The notes below the pieces were generated by a model. The model was not told the origin of the DNA, ran no database searches, and saw nothing but the letters and a program-made list of their open reading frames with translations. Shown piece by piece: positions 1 to 10,559 of a stretch of DNA of 64,000 nucleotides. Position 1 is the stretch's first letter; every line of letters begins with the position of its first letter. The position numbers and the translations under genes were made by a program. The DNA lies in the NCBI GenBank assembly GCA_948567375.1, contig OX419759.1, forward strand, positions 2,953,303 to 3,017,302. The letters run 5' to 3'. Origin of the DNA: Lunularia cruciata (taxonomy: Eukaryota > Streptophyta > Marchantiopsida > Lunulariales > Lunulariaceae).

Positions 1-2153
1 TTTTGGTCTTACAAGGGGTTTCAAATATAGCATTTAGGGTACCCTTAAGATTCCATTGTGAGGGGGATAATTTTCATGGATAGTAAAACCTAGATCAAAA
101 TACTCTTTACCGAGAACCCACAACAATAAAAGTTATATGGGGATTTGATATCATGCCCAAAAAATTTATATAGGCGCATTTCCACATAAATATCCATTTA
201 CATTAATTTTATCTCATTACTTGATTTTGAATTTTAATTGTTGGTAATGACATTAATTAAGAGAGGTAAAATTAATACAAATTTGTGAGTCTAACATCAC
301 CACCACACTTCTATGGTTCATTACACGTCCCTTCACATGTTCCTTTGCTTTCAATTCTTAGTTCCCTTGCTCTTTGCTCCTCCAATTTTGACTATGAAAT
401 CCGAGCTCCCTCTACCTTTGCTCTTTGCCTCTTTTTCTCAATAGACCTCAAGAGTGCAATTTCAATTGTGGAATCCGAACTCCCTTTATTCTTGGCTCCT
501 CTTCCGAAATACCTTGCAATTCTCTCAATACTTATAATCCCTATAGCTTAATTGAAAGTATTATAGTTCATCCTTGCTCTTTGCTCCTCTTCTCGATACA
601 TCCCGTGAGTGCAAGTGCAATCTCAATAGCGGAATCTGGGCTCCCCTTACTCTTGACTTCTCCTCTTAAATACCTTGCAATTCTCTCCATACCTCAGATT
701 TCTATAGTTTAATTGAAAGCATTATATTTGGATCCAAGCCATTGCGAAGCCTTGCACAAGTGTCCGTATTATTAATCTTTAGCAAATTGCAAAATCAATC
801 CGGTTGATTTTGAGGGCAAAATGGAGATTGACCATCTAGTTGCTTGAATGGAGCCCGGATGATGAATTATAAACAAATATAGTTGCCATGTCATTGGTGG
901 TTGAAGAGTTCAAGGGTGCTAATATACACCAATAAGAAAAAGGAAGAGAAGTAAGTGGAGAATTGTTAATGAGATGAAGAGTGCACAACATCTCGAGAGT
1001 TTTAGGAAATTTGAGCAAGAGTTTGAGTTCTTGGGAGAGGTAGATAGCATAGATTAGCTAATCATGATGGATGGAAAATTTTGAGAGTTTAGTTCAAGAG
1101 ACACGATGATGTACGGTCCACAGCTAACCATGATGGAAGACAAATTCAAGAGAAATGAGGAAGAAGAAAGGATGTAAGAGAAAGGAAAAGAAAGGATTTA
1201 AGAAAAAGGAAAAGGAGTACATTTTTTTAAGAAGACACTATGGAGCACAAATTTAAAATTGACAAAAATTGGGAGAGGAAAAATAAGGAAGATATGTTCA
1301 AAGTTGATAGAAACTAGAAACACACATTTTAAATGGTGTTGAGGAGAATTGAGGAGAGACACAATAGGGAGGAGAAGTTTGAAATTGAAAGAAACCAGAA
1401 ATATATAGTCCATGTTTCAAAGGAAGAAGAGAGTTGATAAAAGCACAAATTCAAAATTGATAGAAATTGGGGACGGTGAAAATAGGGAGAAGAATTTTGA
1501 AATTGATAGAAACTAGAAACACAAAGTCAATGTTTCAAAGGAAGGAGAGAGGACATCGATCAAAGAGAGGACCAAAGGAGGACAAAAGGCCCTTCATAGC
1601 AAGAAGAGAGTGTAGGTGCGAGTGCAAGAATCTGGAAAGAGAGGAGAGGATCGAGTTTCATGAAGAGGACAAAAGAAAAAGGAAAAAAGATGAGATAGTG
1701 CTCAGTTTCACACAAAAGAGAAGAGAGAGTGCAAGTGCAAGAATCATTTTGCACAAGAAGGAAGAAGGAAAGAAGGAATCAATAGAGTATGAAACTCAAA
1801 ATTGAAGTACATGTGAGGTGAGAAGGCAATTGAGGAGTATAAGAGAGAAGTTGAACTAGAATACATGGAGAGACATCCAAAGGACCTTGGTTGATCAAGT
1901 TTCATACTATCGTTGATTATATGCTAAGCATGAAGTGGTGCTGGTTGGATACATATCAAATCCAAGAAGTTGTAGAGTCTATCCATGAAATCAATTTGGA
2001 TGCATTTTAGGATTGAAAATTGCAATTGGCATTGAACATCCAAAACCACATGTAAGTTTATATAAATTTCTATCAAATCCTAATTGCAAAATGCCTTATT
2101 TAAATTTAGAATTGCAAAATGCACTGGTAAAATTGCACACAAGCCATGCAACT
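1..2153. other. Unassigned AT-rich flank left of the nested stack
   Basis: No credible gene is seen here. The first 285 bases are plain AT-rich DNA. Bases 416-727 hold an imperfect tandem duplication (separate entry). Roughly 1140-1850 is strikingly purine-rich on the + strand (GAAGGAAAAG-like text) with loose internal repeats around the phrase gatagaaactagaaaca at about 1306, 1387 (variant) and 1507; its open frames of up to 112 codons look like by-products of low complexity. The stretch ends with caact at 2149-2153, the left target-site copy of the DL solo LTR. It may be an old decayed element, but I cannot name one. Confidence 0.5.
416..727. repeat. Imperfect tandem duplication, period about 155 bp
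   Basis: Two diverged copies start with the phrase ttgctctttgc (about 416 and 571) and both contain gagtgcaa, a ggaatc-xg-x-ctcccc/t phrase, ataccttgcaattctctc and tttaattgaaag-like endings. A partial third copy lies just upstream (360-415). Each unit can be read as a short peptide, but no frame is kept across units, so I treat it as a non-coding repeat. Confidence 0.6.
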
Positions 2154-2461
2154 TGTAATAATATGGAGTTTAGCGACAAAGTTACTTAGTGCTAACAAAG
2201 TAACTTTAGACTAAATTAGCCTAAAATATTCCAAAAGTATCCAGCAAGCTTCTTTGGAAGCTTCCCGGCTAGTTTAACTTGCACCCTAAGTAGGTGGCCT
2301 CTAGAAGCTTCCAATTAGCTTAGCTTGCATGCCAAGTTGGCAGCTTCTAAAAGGAAGTTTCTTGAGAAGCTTCTACGTTAAATTGGCTTCCACTCTAAAA
2401 AACGGCTCAAGGAAAATTCTTGAGAAGCTTCTCAAGAGCCTTGGTGTGCTCCTGTAATTAT
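2154..2461 (+). repeat. DL-family solo LTR, left part (interrupted by MP1)
   Basis: The segment begins TGTAATAATATGG and matches the DL1 LTR through the block rich in TTCnnGAA motifs. It stops in the middle of the LTR at ctgtaatta, where MP1 starts. The remaining 3' part of the same LTR lies 43.9 kb away at 46350-46455. Outer flanks are caact (2149-2153) and caatt (46456-46460), a target-site duplication with one mismatch. No DL internal sequence flanks it, so it is a solo LTR left by recombination, and it is the oldest layer of the stack. Confidence 0.85.
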
Positions 2462-2913
2462 TGTCACGCCATTTGTAATGTAGCATCTAGATTGCTTGGA
2501 CATTGGAGTTCCAATGATAGTAGTTAGAGTTATTTCAGCAGTTTCTCAAAGACTACTCTCCGACGGTCAGATTTGGTGTTCAGGTACTGACTTCACGATG
2601 AGGCCACTGTCACTTGCACTATTCGCACCGTCGAATGTGCCGTTAGTGGAACCGTTAGGGTTTCAAGCCTAGCTCGAGTCCAAGGGGTATACTTTCAAAG
2701 TGCAGCTCTAGAGAGCTTACTTGTACGATTTTGAGACTTCAAGTTCCTAGCTATGGTGAACAGAGGCTGGCAAGCGTCACTTGGATTCTCTATGCTGGAG
2801 TAGGTGTGGCTTGACTGTAATCAGTGCCTAGTTGTTGGCAGATTATAGAGTGATAGATCAAGTACTGATTTGAGTTGAGTTGAGTTGAGAGTGGTAAACA
2901 ATCTGATTACATT
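2462..2913 (+). repeat. MP1 terminal block a1 (5' end)
   Basis: About 450 bp starting TGTCACGCCATTTG and ending in aatctgattaca. It matches a2 (45792-46240) along its length with many substitutions and a few one-base gaps. The ~108-bp block b, which follows a2 at the 3' end, does not follow a1; element-specific leader sequence begins directly. The last part holds a short (GAGTT)n tract that varies in length between copies. No TGG-type primer site is visible right after it. Confidence 0.8.
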
Positions 2914-4789
2914 AGATAAGTGAAGGCAAGGGAAATCAGGTACATGAACTGAGTATTGGTGGTATCTCTAAGCTTGATGGATCTTTGGTAGCCCAATTCA
3001 AGTTCAGTTTTTCCCTAGTGTGTAGAAACTTGTTCAATTGATGTAGATTTGGCAGTAAGGCAGACGGTGTGCGGAAGCGCTGGCCAATTTTTGAGCAAAG
3101 AAGGAGCAAATTTTGAGCAGTGGTTGTGATTTTGAGCTCAAGAGGTGAAGGCAGGACCAATTTGTGGCAGGTTGGGCTCAAAAAGTAAAATTGAAGGTGG
3201 AGTTGGAAAACTATTCTTGTGAATTTGTGATTTGGAGAAACCTATGTTTTCAATTTGGCTTGAGTGAAGAGTTAGTGGAGAATTTGGTGGTCAGCCAAAT
3301 TTAGGGTTTATGTCAAATTTTACGTCAGATTTTGGCCAGATTTGGAGGAGTTTTGCTAGTTGGCTAGATTTGGAGGACTTTCGCCAAGTTGGAGGACTTT
3401 CGCAAGTTTGAAGGAGTTTTGCCAGATTTTGGAAGAGGTTCGAAGTGGCAAGAAGAAAGGCCTCATTTGGCTTTTAGAGGCTTTGAGGCATAGGGCTGTG
3501 GGCTATGAAGGTTTAGAAGGGCCAGCTTGCTGGCATGAGGCTAGCTAGTTTAGAGTAGATCTTGGTCATTGGTTGGCAAAATCTGCCTATCCTACTAGAT
3601 TGTGTGCAACAGGGTTTGACTCCTAGATCTCTTGTTCCTAGACTGGTGCCCAAGCCAACTGGTCCACCCTCACTTGTTGTCCTAATGACTACGCCATTGT
3701 TATCTATACACTTGTAGCTTTGGCTAGGAAAGGCAGTTTGATCCCATCCTTGGTGATCTTGGTAGCTTAGAACTTAGATACAAACTTCTCTTATGGCAAA
3801 TGCCAAATGGAGGCAGAGTTAATCCCGTGTTGTTTTATGAGATGGAGGGTTTTGTTTAGATTTCTTGTGATTGGACCCTCTCCATTCTCTACTTCTTGTT
3901 TGTGCACCACGTTTGTGTGATGTGCCTTGACTTTTGAACGTTGGCACTCTGGTGTGCTATCGGTAGTGAGGCTGGAGTGATGACCAGTCAGACTACCTTT
4001 GTTTCTCTCCCACAATTTGCTTGAGGACGCACGGGCAGAGTTGGATATTGCACGCGCGGCACGTAACGAAGCTAGGGCAAACTAGCAGGGCTTTATCATA
4101 TCGCATTTCCAGACACCCATATCAAGTAAGCATTCAAGTCAAGAGCCTTTACTACCTAAAAAAGATAAAGCTATTGACGCCGGAGTGACCTTTGGCCTAG
4201 GCGTGACATCTGAGATATCTGTTTCTGCTGCCCCTCCGGGTACTCATGTCTCGAGTCCTTTACAACTATACAATGACCCGCTGTATTTTTTTTAAAGTTC
4301 TTGTTGGCTTCAGATTTTTTATATAAAAAGGATGATAAAAATGAATCGACGGCGGCTCTGCAATAACGATCCAATTTTTGTGAGGCTCGGCAAAGAAGAA
4401 ATTTGATATATACATATAAAATGTAACTTTATCGAATTTTGGAATGCGGCATTAAAAAAAAGAAGATAATAGTAACTACGCCAAGAATCGACGGGCTACC
4501 TTTCATTGAGGTTTGGAGCGATAATCCGAATCTTTTTTGCCGGGATGCCCAATATATCAGCCCATGGATTTAGCAATGAGGCAAGAAGTGATGACCTGCA
4601 GACCATGAGAGTGCATGTTATGATGGCAAGTTATAGGTTTCCCTTTCTCCTAGTGTAGTTATCTTGATTAGAGTTACATTAGTGGGTGGTGCTTTAGTTG
4701 GTATTGGCACTTGGTGGGGTACTTGCGGTTACGACTTGCAATTGCAGTTTGTGGTTCCAATTTGCAATTGCAATTGTGGTTACTTTGTC
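2914..4789 (+). other. MP1 leader, with a 0.57-kb segment absent from MP2
   Basis: This untranslated leader matches the MP2 leader (14427-15797) except for about 4013-4578. In MP2 the phrase gtttctctc is followed directly by aggtgaagcaagaagtg, while in MP1 the corresponding gtttctctc and gaggcaagaagtg are separated by ~565 bp of different, CpG-containing sequence. That extra block includes an open frame with one stop (about 4022-4292). I find no target-site duplication or terminal repeats around it. It could be an insertion in MP1 or a deletion in MP2. The rest of the leader contains only short spurious frames. Confidence 0.6.
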
Positions 4790-5864
4790 ATGATAGAGTT
4801 TGTTGGAGATTCTAGAGGAGTTAGCCATGCAGGACAAAGTGGGTTTACTCAGAGTGGTGCTCGGTATCAGCCTATATCTTAGGTCCCAATGAGGGAGGAG
4901 ATTGACTTTGAGTTGGAGTTCGACACAGAAGTTGATTCAGTTGAGAGTACACTTGGTGTGTCCACATTGTTGTTGTAGGACATGGACGAGATTTAAGGGG
5001 CCTCCAAAGGCCCTAGGTGTTACCCTGGTACAATGGGTACCATTGAGTTAGATGACTTCATCTAGGAGTTCGATAGTTGGTATGATCTGCAGTAGATGCG
5101 GAACCCGACTTTGTTCATACCTTTCACAACATGGAAGGGATTGTTTCAGCACTTGGAAGGTCTGCTGATGGATGACTATCATGAGTTTAGGAGAGCTCAT
5201 TTGGAGGAGATTGAGTTATGGAGATAGTATTGGTCTCCAAACTATGTCTCTATCACTTTAGGCTCGATGGCCAGGAGTAGATCGGCTGTACCTACGAGTT
5301 CTAGCTCAAGTAGCGTTGGTGAAGCTAGTGGAAGTGCACTAGCTAGAGATAGTGTTACCACGAGTGGAGGTACCACTATAGGAAGTGGTGTGGTACTAGG
5401 GTTTAACCCCATGGTGGAATTCTTCTTGTGTTTGAGGTAAAACTACCAAGGAGTGTGGACTGACAAGCTAAGGAGCTTGTAGGAGTTCCAACAAAAGGTT
5501 GGAGGGAGCCTACGTGAGGCATACACTTGCATGAGGTAGCTGATCGGTTTCACTCAAGGAGTTATTGAGGCCCAAGCAGTCCAGTTTTGGTATGGGATAC
5601 TGGACATGGAGTTGCGACATAGAGTTCATGATGCTACGTTGTTACAAGCTACTTCACCAACTTTGGTAGTGGTCTTTGGTTAGGCTGAGCGTATTGAGCT
5701 CAACATGGTGGAGGAGAGAGTGGTGACATCTAGATTTGGTAGGGAGACCTCCCATGGTTGTGACTTCTTCTAGAGTGTAGTAGAGTGCACCACGCCCAGT
5801 TGGTTTTTGAGGACAAGGTCGACAACCTAGATCCTATGGAGCGAGTGGAGGGCCTACTGTGGTT
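4790..5864 (+). pseudogene. MP1 gag, N-terminal part (capsid region)
   Basis: Gag forms the virus-like particle. I place the start at the ATG at 4790, which matches the ATG at 14426 in MP2 (both begin near GDSRGV). The frame shows an acidic N-terminus, then a capsid-like region with phrases such as EFDSW, EEIELW, SLREAYT and VQFWYGIL typical of Ty3/gypsy capsid domains. It is interrupted by several nonsense codons (for example tag and taa at former CAG or CAA positions near 4880, 4996 and 5064). The gene is cut by KN1 at 5864 and continues at 23655 with its zinc knuckles. Not functional as it stands. Confidence 0.75.
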
Positions 5865-6270
5865 TGTGAGACGGCCTGTCTCTCACTCAAGATGAATCTC
5901 TGATGGCTATTATGGTAGCACACCATGGACTAAGAAGGCAAGGAACCCAAACTCCATCATACTCCTCCAAGGCTAACACTCCAAGACTCAAGACATTACT
6001 CACTAGAGAACTCAATGAGAGAGATAGTTGCAAATGAAAGGATGATGAGTACCTCCTCACCCCTTGTTTATATACTTGTGAAATAGTTACGCACCAAAGT
6101 TACTAATACTGGAGTAACTCAAGTTACTAGGCTAAAAGTCAAGTAAAGTCAAAAAGTAGAAAGGAATATCCATTCACATGGGCATATTCCACTAGCATGT
6201 GATCTTATCTTGACCCAACCACTAAGTCAAGGATTCCTTCACATGGGCTATCCTTGGACTATAGAAGAAT
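5865..6270 (-). repeat. KN1 3' LTR, outer segment
   Basis: Reads tgtgagacggcctgtctctc on the + strand, matching the start of the KN1 5' LTR at 22963. It runs without interruption to ctatagaagaat at 6270, where MP2 begins. The rest of the LTR is at 16261-16530. The gaat at 6267-6270 is the MP2 target-site copy. Confidence 0.87.
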
Positions 6271-6377
6271 TGTCGTGCGTATATACATTGCTACACAACA
6301 TACATCGCTGTCAACATCATACACTATAGAAACACAACTCACACATAAGTCATACATAGACTCTAAAGTGTCACAAT
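6271..6377 (-). repeat. MP2 terminal block b2
   Basis: A 107-bp copy of block b at the extreme 3' end, ending GCACGACA on the element strand. It is closely similar to b1 (6828-6936): both contain the rare string cacaactcacayataagtc and end at the element-strand start ATTGTGRCAC. Confidence 0.85.
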
Positions 6378-6827
6378 CAATCAGATTTTTTACCACTCTC
6401 AACTCAACTCAACTCAGATCAGTACTTGATCTGTCACTCTATAAACTGCCAACAATTAGGCATTGATTACAGTCAAGCCACATCCACTCAAGCATAGAGA
6501 ATCTAGGTGATGCTCGCCGGCCTCTGTCCACCATAGCCAAGAACTCGAAGGCTCAACATCAAAGAAGTGAGCTCTCTAGAGCTCACTTCAAAACTATACC
6601 CCTTGGACTCAAGCTAGCTCTGAAACCCTAACAGTCCTGTTGACGGCACACTCAACAATGCAAATGGTGCAAAGTGATAGTGGGCCCCACCGTGAAGTCA
6701 ATACCCCAAACACAAAATCCGATTGTCGGAAAGTAGTCTTTGAAATACTGCTGAAATAACTCTAACTACTATCACTAGAACTCCAATGTCCGAGCAATCT
6801 AGATGCAACACTACAAATGGCATGACA
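6378..6827 (-). repeat. MP2 terminal block a2
   Basis: About 450 bp homologous to a1 (15798-16260). On the element strand it starts TGTCATGCCATTTG and ends AATCTGATTG before b2. It contains the (GAGTT)n tract. Confidence 0.85.
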
Positions 6828-6936
6828 ACTATTGTGCATATATACATCACTACACAACATACATTGTTGTCAACATCATACACTATAGAAGCACAACTCA
6901 CATATAAGTCATACATAGACTCTAAAGTGCCACAAT
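6828..6936 (-). repeat. MP2 terminal block b1
   Basis: A 109-bp copy of block b lying between the polypurine tract and a2. On the element strand it begins ATTGTGGCAC immediately after the purine tract and runs into TGTCATGCC of a2. Confidence 0.85.
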
Positions 6937-6950
6937 TGCCGCCCTAGTTG
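6937..6950 (-). promoter_or_regulatory. MP2 polypurine tract
   Basis: On the element strand the sequence just before b1 reads AACTAGGGCGGCA, a mutated form of the AACTAGGGGGGCG tract of MP1. Its position defines b1, not a2, as the first base made by plus-strand priming. Confidence 0.6.
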
Positions 6951-7111
6951 GCTGTTAGGTCCCTCTAACTCCAGAGAGCCATCTACTCTAAGTATATGGT
7001 ATACCCTATAATGGGCAAATGGGCAAAGATTAGGAGGCCGGGTGCTATGAAGCCCCATCATTAGTTGCCTGTCTGCAATCTATACCATATAAAGAATGAA
7101 CTAGCTATAGG

Positions 7112-8450
7112 TCAAGTACATCAAGGACATAACCACTATCCCTGAGGAACCACCATGAGGGGAGGAGTCATACATGCCATATGCCATCCTCTCAAACAGC
7201 TATCACACACTAACATAGTAGCAACTCTACCAAAAGAGCCACATAACATGCACCTCAAGCCTGCACGTACAAGTGCCAAGCTTGGGTCCATAATACCATC
7301 AATGTTTGGGAGGTGGCATGGCGCACAATTGTGCACATGATCCTTTCAAACAACACCATCACGTCCTTCTAACACAAGGACTCCAGATGGCAAAATCTCA
7401 TGCACTCTCAAGATAGTGCGGCATGTTGAAACGTTAAGTGTCATCAATGTTGTCTGCTATAGATATACATAGTCGCTTGGATGAAATCGACGGATTGAGG
7501 GTCTATAACCTCCTCCTCAAATGGTAACATAGCATAAAGTATCTCTATGCTGAGCAATCGCCAAGTTCTCAAAGGCCATTGGCATCACTCTCCGAAAGAT
7601 CTTTGCCCGTTGAGAACATGCACTCATCCATACATTGGGGTCGTCTAAGTCCAAAACTACAGTAGCATCTCAACAAATGGCTGTAGGTAAATCTGGATCT
7701 CATCCATAGAGTAGAAAGTACGGAGAGAAGGATGCTAAGGAGGCTTGCCGGCTGAATCGATAGCCCATGGCCAACCAAGGTAACTGGAGATCCCAATCTC
7801 CCAAGTGGCCTCTCTGCAAACCATACTTTTGCAATCCTCTCTTCATCATCTGAACCACTCTCTCTGCTAAGCCATCTGCCTCTAGGTGATCTCAGGATGT
7901 AGTATGATGATCAATCAAAGCCTTGTCACACAAGACCTGAAACTCTCCCAAGAACCCTGTACCCTAATCAGTCAAAACCTCAATTGGTGCACCAAAATGA
8001 CTAAGAACTTGATCTAGGAATGAGTAAGCTGTCCCTTCACTAGACTTATCAGGAAGTGCCACCAACTCAATCCACTTGGAGAAGTGCTCCACCATCACCA
8101 AAACATACCGATGATGTCTCATAGTCAGCGGTAAAGGTCCAGCATAGTCCAAACTCCAATGATAACCCAATCCCATGATAGGTAATGGGTGTAACTGTGG
8201 CATAGGAGCATTGAATGATGCTCTAACTTGGTCACAAACCACACATCTTGCAACAAACTATTGTACCTTGGTCTGCATACCGCGCCACCAATAATGACTC
8301 TGGAGTAAGCTATATGTATGCTTTATTCCAAAATGTCCTAGCTCCTCATGAGCATGATGGACCAACTGTGGTCTTTGTGCTAGAAGTGGTACTACTTGCA
8401 CTCTACCATCCTTCCATACATGCAAAAGGTGTCTGCACTCCAATCTAAAC
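7112..8450 (-). pseudogene. MP2 integrase with C-terminal PHD finger
   Basis: Integrase inserts the cDNA. In order on the minus strand: H2C2 zinc-binding region (HHAHEELGHFG, then CVVCDQ, about 8370-8210), catalytic core with first D in WSLDYAGPL (about 8150), second D in EVLTD (about 7965, followed by an in-frame stop), and the E in ADGLAERV (about 7870). A CAPCHLPNIDG linker follows, then a PHD finger (7112-7250) with ligands CMLC, CDSC, GWHMAC and CPxC, in the C4HC3 spacing. Two stop codons fall at W/R-type codons within the finger. Most Ty3/gypsy integrases end in a plain tail or a chromodomain, so the PHD finger is unusual. The same arrangement occurs in MP1 and MP3. Confidence 0.82.
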
Positions 8451-8734
8451 CGTCTGGCTTACTGAAGAACACGGTCTCTCTCCTTGGTCCTAACGATGTC
8501 ACCCACAACACCAATGCAAAGATAATCCATCACTAAGACATCATCATGAATGTCTCGTTGAACTGTACCAATACCTTCATTCTTTGGATCTGTGACCTCA
8601 ATAACTCCTCCTGTATGTGCTTAGAGAGATACCACCAAAGCCTCTGAAAATATACACAGAAAGGCCAATGCATGCCAACCTGGCACCATCTCCTCATCTG
8701 TCTCACCATGCCAACTTGCTCCGGTCTGATCCTA

Positions 8735-10100
8735 CTAGCTGGGACATGGATTTCTACTCAACCCATCTGCATCACGGTTCACCACTCCAGGTCTGAGAAC
8801 AACTATGAAATCATACTCTTGTAAAATCAGAGCCCATTGTGCAAGCTTCCCTGAAAGATTGTCGGACTCCATCAACCACTTCAGTGGTTGATGATCAGTG
8901 ATGAGAGTGAAGGGGTTACCAAATAGGTAACATCGGAAATGTGCTACTGCCCAAACTGTTGCCAAGCACTCTCTCTCATATGAAGTATACTTCACCTCTG
9001 TTGAATTGTTGGAGCGACTAGCATAGGCCACCACAAACTCCTTCCCCTCATCATCATGTTGGGTGAGCACCACTCCAAGCTCCAACATACTCCAATCAGT
9101 ATGAAATTGAAATGGTTGTCCCTTGATCAGTCTCCTCAAAATAGGAGCAGATGTCAACCTCTCCTTGAGCTCTATAAAAGCTCTCTCTTGCTCATCTCCT
9201 CAACACCACTCTTGTGTAAGCCTAGTCAGCTTTGTCAAGGCCTTGGCAATGGCACTAAATCCTCTAACATAGCGGCGATAGAAGTTCACCAACCCAAGGA
9301 ATGCTTGCACTCTACTCACATCCGTAGGCCAAGGAATACGTGCAATAGCCTCCACCTTGGTCTGTTGAACACCAAGTCCTCCAGGGTAGATAGTGTGACC
9401 CAAATACTCAACCTACTTGTGGAAGAACCTACACTTCCTAAGATGTAATTTGAGTCCATGAGATCTCAACCTCTCAAACACCTCCAACAATTGTCTCTCA
9501 TGCTCCTCCACATTAGTGTTATAGACCAAAACGTCATCAATATAACACCGAGCAAAATCTAATCTAGCTAGGATCCTATCCATGACCCTCTGGAACTCAG
9601 CAAGAGCGTTCTTCAACCCAAATAGTAAGAACCTCCACTGATATAACACATCCTTGCCGTGAGGATCAATAGCCCAGAATGCTATCTTGGACTTATCCTC
9701 CTCCTTGATCAGCAATTGATGATATCCCGCTCGAAGATCCAAAGTACTAAAGACCTTTGTATGCCCAATCACATCAAAAATCTCCTCCGGTGTAGGCATG
9801 GCATATTGATCAGCCTTGGTCTATCGGTTGATAGGATAGTAATCTCCACACATCCACCTATCTATGTAGTTGCCATGCATATCCTTCTTGGCTGGCATCA
9901 CTGTTGCTAATGCATACTCTCCATGTGAAATCTCCACCAAACCAGCTTCAAAAAGGTCACTACTCCAGCTCTAAATCAATGTCCTCTCCATCTCACTATA
10001 TCAATAAGGACATTGGAAAACTAGCATATCACTAGTCAGCTCAATCCATATACCAAGTCCCTTCAAAGCACCCAAATCCTTCATATTGAAGGCAAAACAA
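8735..10100 (-). pseudogene. MP2 reverse transcriptase and RNase H
   Basis: Converts element RNA to DNA. The minus strand shows the RT palm motifs STLDLRAGYHQ (about 9745), FGLKNALAEFQRV (about 9620) and the catalytic CYIDDVLVY (about 9545), then the YLGHTIYP and FLGLVNFYRRYV connection motifs. RNase H follows with FHTDWSMLELG, YASRSNNSTEV, YERECLATVWA, and TDHQPLKWL (about 9100-8870), ending at LSRNPC near 8740. In-frame stops occur near 9410 and 9200. The region upstream (10100-10560) is a linker with three L-G-x-H-P repeats. Confidence 0.85.
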
Positions 10101-10559
10101 CTCGTGTGACTCCTCAAGAACCTCCAAACCCTCCGTCTTTCCTCTCCAGTAAGCTTGGGTCCAAGATCTGGCTCCCAAGTATCCTCTGTAGCTGTAGTAG
10201 GAGTGGAAGACGTATTGATTGGCTGCTACACTGGGCCCTTGGGAGCAATAGTGTCATGCTCCCAACCACTAGAGGTCCTAACCTCTGTGTGAAAAACTCC
10301 CTCCACTCTGGCTACAAGCTCCACATGTCCTCTAGCTGCATCCCAAGTGGACCAAGGGTGTAATCCAAGTAGGCCACGCTCACCTGGATGGACTCCAAGT
10401 AGACCACTCTCCCTAGTAGCTACTGGATGTGTCCCAAGAATACCATGTCCACTCGGTCCATCGCCCCCAACATGTGCCTGAATAGTCTCAATAGGCACAG
10501 GGCTCACAAGTGTCAGAGTGGTGATGCCTATCAAGCGCATCCTACGCTGCACTACCAAG

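Noticed and set aside
1140..1850. 112-codon Lys/Glu/Arg-rich + strand frame (1467-1805) as a gene
   Set aside because: It lies in a purine-rich low-complexity tract, where open frames without real coding content are expected.
4013..4578. Plastid or mitochondrial DNA insertion in the MP1 leader
   Set aside because: The composition is suggestive, but I recognise no organellar gene in its translation, so I left it as unassigned.
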